A DNA stretch of 64,000 bases from Mycolicibacterium sp. TY81 (GTDB taxonomy: Bacteria > Actinomycetota > Actinomycetes > Mycobacteriales > Mycobacteriaceae): the NCBI RefSeq assembly GCF_018326285.1, contig NZ_AP023362.1, positions 3,782,001-3,846,000 on the forward strand, in the 5' to 3' direction. The translations under genes were made by a program, and so were the position numbers. Of the stretch, positions 61,898-64,000 are shown piece by piece (within the stretch, counting starts at the first letter, position 1; each line of letters begins with the position of its first letter). The notes under the pieces were generated by a model. It was given only the letters and a program-made list of their open reading frames with translations, did not search any database and had not been told where the DNA came from.

Positions 61898-63460
61898 ATG
61901 GCCGACAAGGCGAGCGTGGTGAGCCCCCGGGCCGGTACCACGCCGCCGACGGCCGCCGCGCCCATCGCGCGGAACCGCACCTGGACACTGCTGGTGGCGT
62001 GTTCCGGTGTGCTGGTGGTGATTTCGTCGATGGTCGCGCTCAACACCGCGCTCGGTGACATCGCCATGGCAACGTCGGCGAACCAGACCCAGCTGACCTG
62101 GATCATCGACAGTTACACACTGACACTGGCCTGCCTGCTGCTGCCCGCCGGCGCCCTCGGCGACCGCTACGGCCGGCGCGGTGCCCTGCTGTTCGGTCTG
62201 GCCATCTTCGCGGCGGCCTCGATCGTCCCGGCGGTCAGCACCGATCCCTTGCACATCATCGGCGCCCGCGCGGTCGCCGGAGTGGGCGCCGCCTTCATCA
62301 TGCCGGCGACGCTGTCCCTGATCACCGCGTCGTACCCGGCCGACCAGCGCACCAAGGCGGTGGGCATCTGGGTCGGGATGGCCGGCTGTGGCGGCGTGTT
62401 CGGCATGCTGGGATCCGGTGTGCTGCTGCACTTCTGGCCCTGGCAGTCGATCTTCTGGGCCTTCGCCGGCGCCGGACTGGTCCTGATGGTCATGAGCACG
62501 ACCATCACGACGTCGCGCGATGCGGAGGCCCGCACCTTGGACGTCGCCGGCGCGATCGTCATCGCCGCCGCGGTCGCCGCGCTGGTGTACGGCATCCTCG
62601 CGGCACCCGATCGGGGCTGGACACATCCGGTGGTGCTGGGTGGTATCGCCGGCGGCCTGATCCTGGCCGGGGCGTTCACGATCATCGAGCTCCGGGCCCG
62701 GTACCCGCTGCTGGATGTCCGGCTGTTTCTCGATCGCCAGTTCGGCACCGGAGCCGCGGCCATCACGGTGCTGTTCCTGGTGATGTTCGGTTTCTTCTAC
62801 CTGGCGATGCAATTCATGCAACTGGTCATGGGCTACAGCCCGCTGGGAACCGCACTGGCACTGTCCCCGCTGGCGGTGCCGATGCTCATCCTGTCCCCGC
62901 TGTCGTCGTGGTACCTGCCGAAGCTGGGATTGCGCCTCGTGGTGCTCATCGGCCTGGGGCTGCTGTCCGCCGGCCTGCTGTCACTATGTCTGGTGCGCAT
63001 CGACTCGTCGTACTGGGCCCTGGCGTGGCCGCTGCTGGTGGTGAGCACCGGAGTCGGAATATTCACCGCGCCAACGACTTCAGCGATCATGACATCGGTA
63101 CCGGACGGCAAACAGGGGGTGGCGTCGGCGGTCAACGACACCACCCGGGAGGTGGGTGCCGCCCTCGGCATCGCGCTGACCGGCTCCCTCCTGGCAGCCG
63201 GATACACCAAACAGATCGGGCCCGCCGTGGCCGGTTTTCCGGCTCCGGTACAAGACGCCGCACGCGGCTCGCTGGCCGGTGCGGTGGCCGCGGCGCCCCA
63301 TCTGGGCCCGGTCGGTGGTCAGCTCCTGGCCGTGGCCCGCGTGGCGTTCCTGCACGGCATGCAGACAACACTCGTGGTGCTGGCGTCGATCACCGCGGTC
63401 GCGGGCGTACTGATCGCATTCTGGGCGCCCGGCCGCGACCGCACACCGCCCAACAACTAG
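61898..63460 (+). CDS. MFS drug-efflux transporter, DHA2 family (14 helices)
   Basis: This 520-aa transporter has DHA2 features: VALNTALGDIAMATSANQTQLTWIIDSYTLTLACLLLPAGALGDRYGRRGALL (motif A and D1), RAVAGVGAAFIMPATLSLI (motif C region), and a long C-terminal half giving about 14 hydrophobic segments. It probably exports drugs or lipophilic compounds by proton antiport. GGAAGGTGG precedes the ATG at 61898; a start at 61874 lies within the promoter. The divergent TetR gene probably controls it. Confidence 0.9.
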   Translation: MADKASVVSPRAGTTPPTAAAPIARNRTWTLLVACSGVLVVISSMVALNTALGDIAMATSANQTQLTWIIDSYTLTLACLLLPAGALGDRYGRRGALLFGLAIFAAASIVPAVSTDPLHIIGARAVAGVGAAFIMPATLSLITASYPADQRTKAVGIWVGMAGCGGVFGMLGSGVLLHFWPWQSIFWAFAGAGLVLMVMSTTITTSRDAEARTLDVAGAIVIAAAVAALVYGILAAPDRGWTHPVVLGGIAGGLILAGAFTIIELRARYPLLDVRLFLDRQFGTGAAAITVLFLVMFGFFYLAMQFMQLVMGYSPLGTALALSPLAVPMLILSPLSSWYLPKLGLRLVVLIGLGLLSAGLLSLCLVRIDSSYWALAWPLLVVSTGVGIFTAPTTSAIMTSVPDGKQGVASAVNDTTREVGAALGIALTGSLLAAGYTKQIGPAVAGFPAPVQDAARGSLAGAVAAAPHLGPVGGQLLAVARVAFLHGMQTTLVVLASITAVAGVLIAFWAPGRDRTPPNN

Positions 63461-63502
63461 TCACCACAGGCATTTTCATGCGACGTCTCCGCCGCGCGGC
63501 GG

Positions 63503-64000
63503 TCACGCCGCGATGAACCCGGCGGCCCGGTGCGCCAGCATGACGATGGTCGCGTGCGGGCCCCGGCCGGTGATGCCCGGCAGCGCGGCGCCGTCGGCCA
63601 CCCACAACCCGTCGACGCCGCGCACCCGGCACTGCGGATCGAGGACGGCGCGTTCGTCGCCGTCGGCGCCCATCGGGGCCGTGGCAGACAGATGCTGCGC
63701 GGTGGACCAGGCCGGTTCCGCGTCGGCGACGGCAGTACCGAACAGGTCGCGACAGAGTTCGTACCCGACGTGTAGGGCCGTGGCGTCGGCCGGGTCGGCG
63801 TCGTAGCGGTGCTCGATGACGGGACGCACCTCGGGGTCGTCCGACACCAGCACGACCCTGCCCTGCGCGCGCGGTCGCATGAGGGAGATGCCGAGGTGCA
63901 CCGAGTCCGCGCCGTCGGTGACTCCGCCGGTCATGGCCGCGAAGCCCCAGGTGTACGGCCGGATTTCCAATTCTTCGGTGGTGAGCAGCAATTCGAGCGG
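63503..64000 (-). CDS. mftG: GMC oxidoreductase, C-terminal part (MftG-like), cut by window edge
   Basis: The frame is open to the last base of the window, so the N-terminal FAD domain lies outside. The 166 visible residues include the GMC C-terminal domain with AWSTAQHLSATAPMG (catalytic His in QHLSATAPMG context) and GLWVADGAALPGITGRGPHATIVMLAHRAA. In M. tuberculosis the mycofactocin-associated GMC oxidoreductase Rv0697 lies a few genes upstream of rpsJ in the same orientation, which supports MftG. MftG is thought to reoxidise mycofactocinol. The rest of the mft cluster would be to the right. Confidence 0.75.
   Translation of the reverse strand, partial: PLELLLTTEELEIRPYTWGFAAMTGGVTDGADSVHLGISLMRPRAQGRVVLVSDDPEVRPVIEHRYDADPADATALHVGYELCRDLFGTAVADAEPAWSTAQHLSATAPMGADGDERAVLDPQCRVRGVDGLWVADGAALPGITGRGPHATIVMLAHRAAGFIAA

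Overview
The window is high-GC actinobacterial DNA, most likely from a rapidly growing Mycobacterium (Mycolicibacterium). The reasons are syntenic blocks I recognise from mycobacteria: a mycofactocin-type GMC oxidoreductase (mftG) upstream of the S10 ribosomal operon, atsA near rplN, sppA and LCM-family methyltransferases between the spc operon and secY-adk-map, sigL-rslA directly after map, mmsA-fadE9-mmsB, and F420-dependent Rv3463-type enzymes next to infA. Leaderless-looking starts and TANNNT -10 boxes also fit. The ribosomal genes all lie on the minus strand, so the natural reading direction runs from 64 kb to 1.

Layout. 1-5.4 kb: infA (cut by the window edge), a two-gene signalling pair (receiver domain fused to a thioredoxin-reductase-like flavoprotein, and a cyclic-nucleotide-binding-domain histidine kinase) and two tandem F420-dependent oxidoreductases. 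5.4-10.9 kb: a compact locus with two ECF sigma factors, each fused to its own zinc-finger/transmembrane tail, two tiny secreted proteins and two single-pass Pro-rich membrane proteins. Four promoters here share one signature, AAAACTTGTC then exactly 20 bp then CTCCTAC. 11-14.7 kb: valine catabolism genes (mmsA, fadE9, mmsB). 14.8-21.6 kb: a low-complexity secreted protein, a HAD hydrolase, a NarL-type two-component system, a GGDEF-EAL protein and a MarR regulator. 21.7-27.4 kb: a four-gene putative biosynthetic operon (TPP enzyme, SRPBCC protein, KAS III-like protein, HisC-like aminotransferase) just downstream of sigL-rslA. Both transcription units have the same SigL-type promoter, TGAACC-N16-CGTGTC. 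27.5-30.2 kb: map, adk, secY. 30.5-37.3 kb: four tandem methyltransferases, sppA and a beta-lactamase-fold esterase. 37.4-42.4 kb: spc operon, rplN to rplO. 42.5-51.2 kb: accessory block splitting S10 from spc: YeiH-type transporter with a 41-aa partner, TetR/azoreductase/SMR efflux cassette, lipoprotein, arylsulfatase, and a dipZ-sigK-rskA-like operon whose dipZ carries two frameshifts. 51.2-56.9 kb: S10 operon. 56.9-64 kb: a tandem repeat array, a DUF4442 gene, a SnoaL-like gene, a carboxylesterase lipoprotein, a P450, a TetR/MFS pair and the 3' part of mftG.

The most promising undescribed system is the 5.4-10.9 kb locus of membrane-tethered ECF sigma factors with secreted partners and a shared promoter signature. 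The second is the SigL-linked TPP/KAS III/aminotransferase operon. A 62-bp element repeated at an 82-bp period occurs both at 9.0 kb and at 57 kb. No tRNA, rRNA, CRISPR array or insertion sequence was seen. All calls come from reading the sequence; no database search was run.
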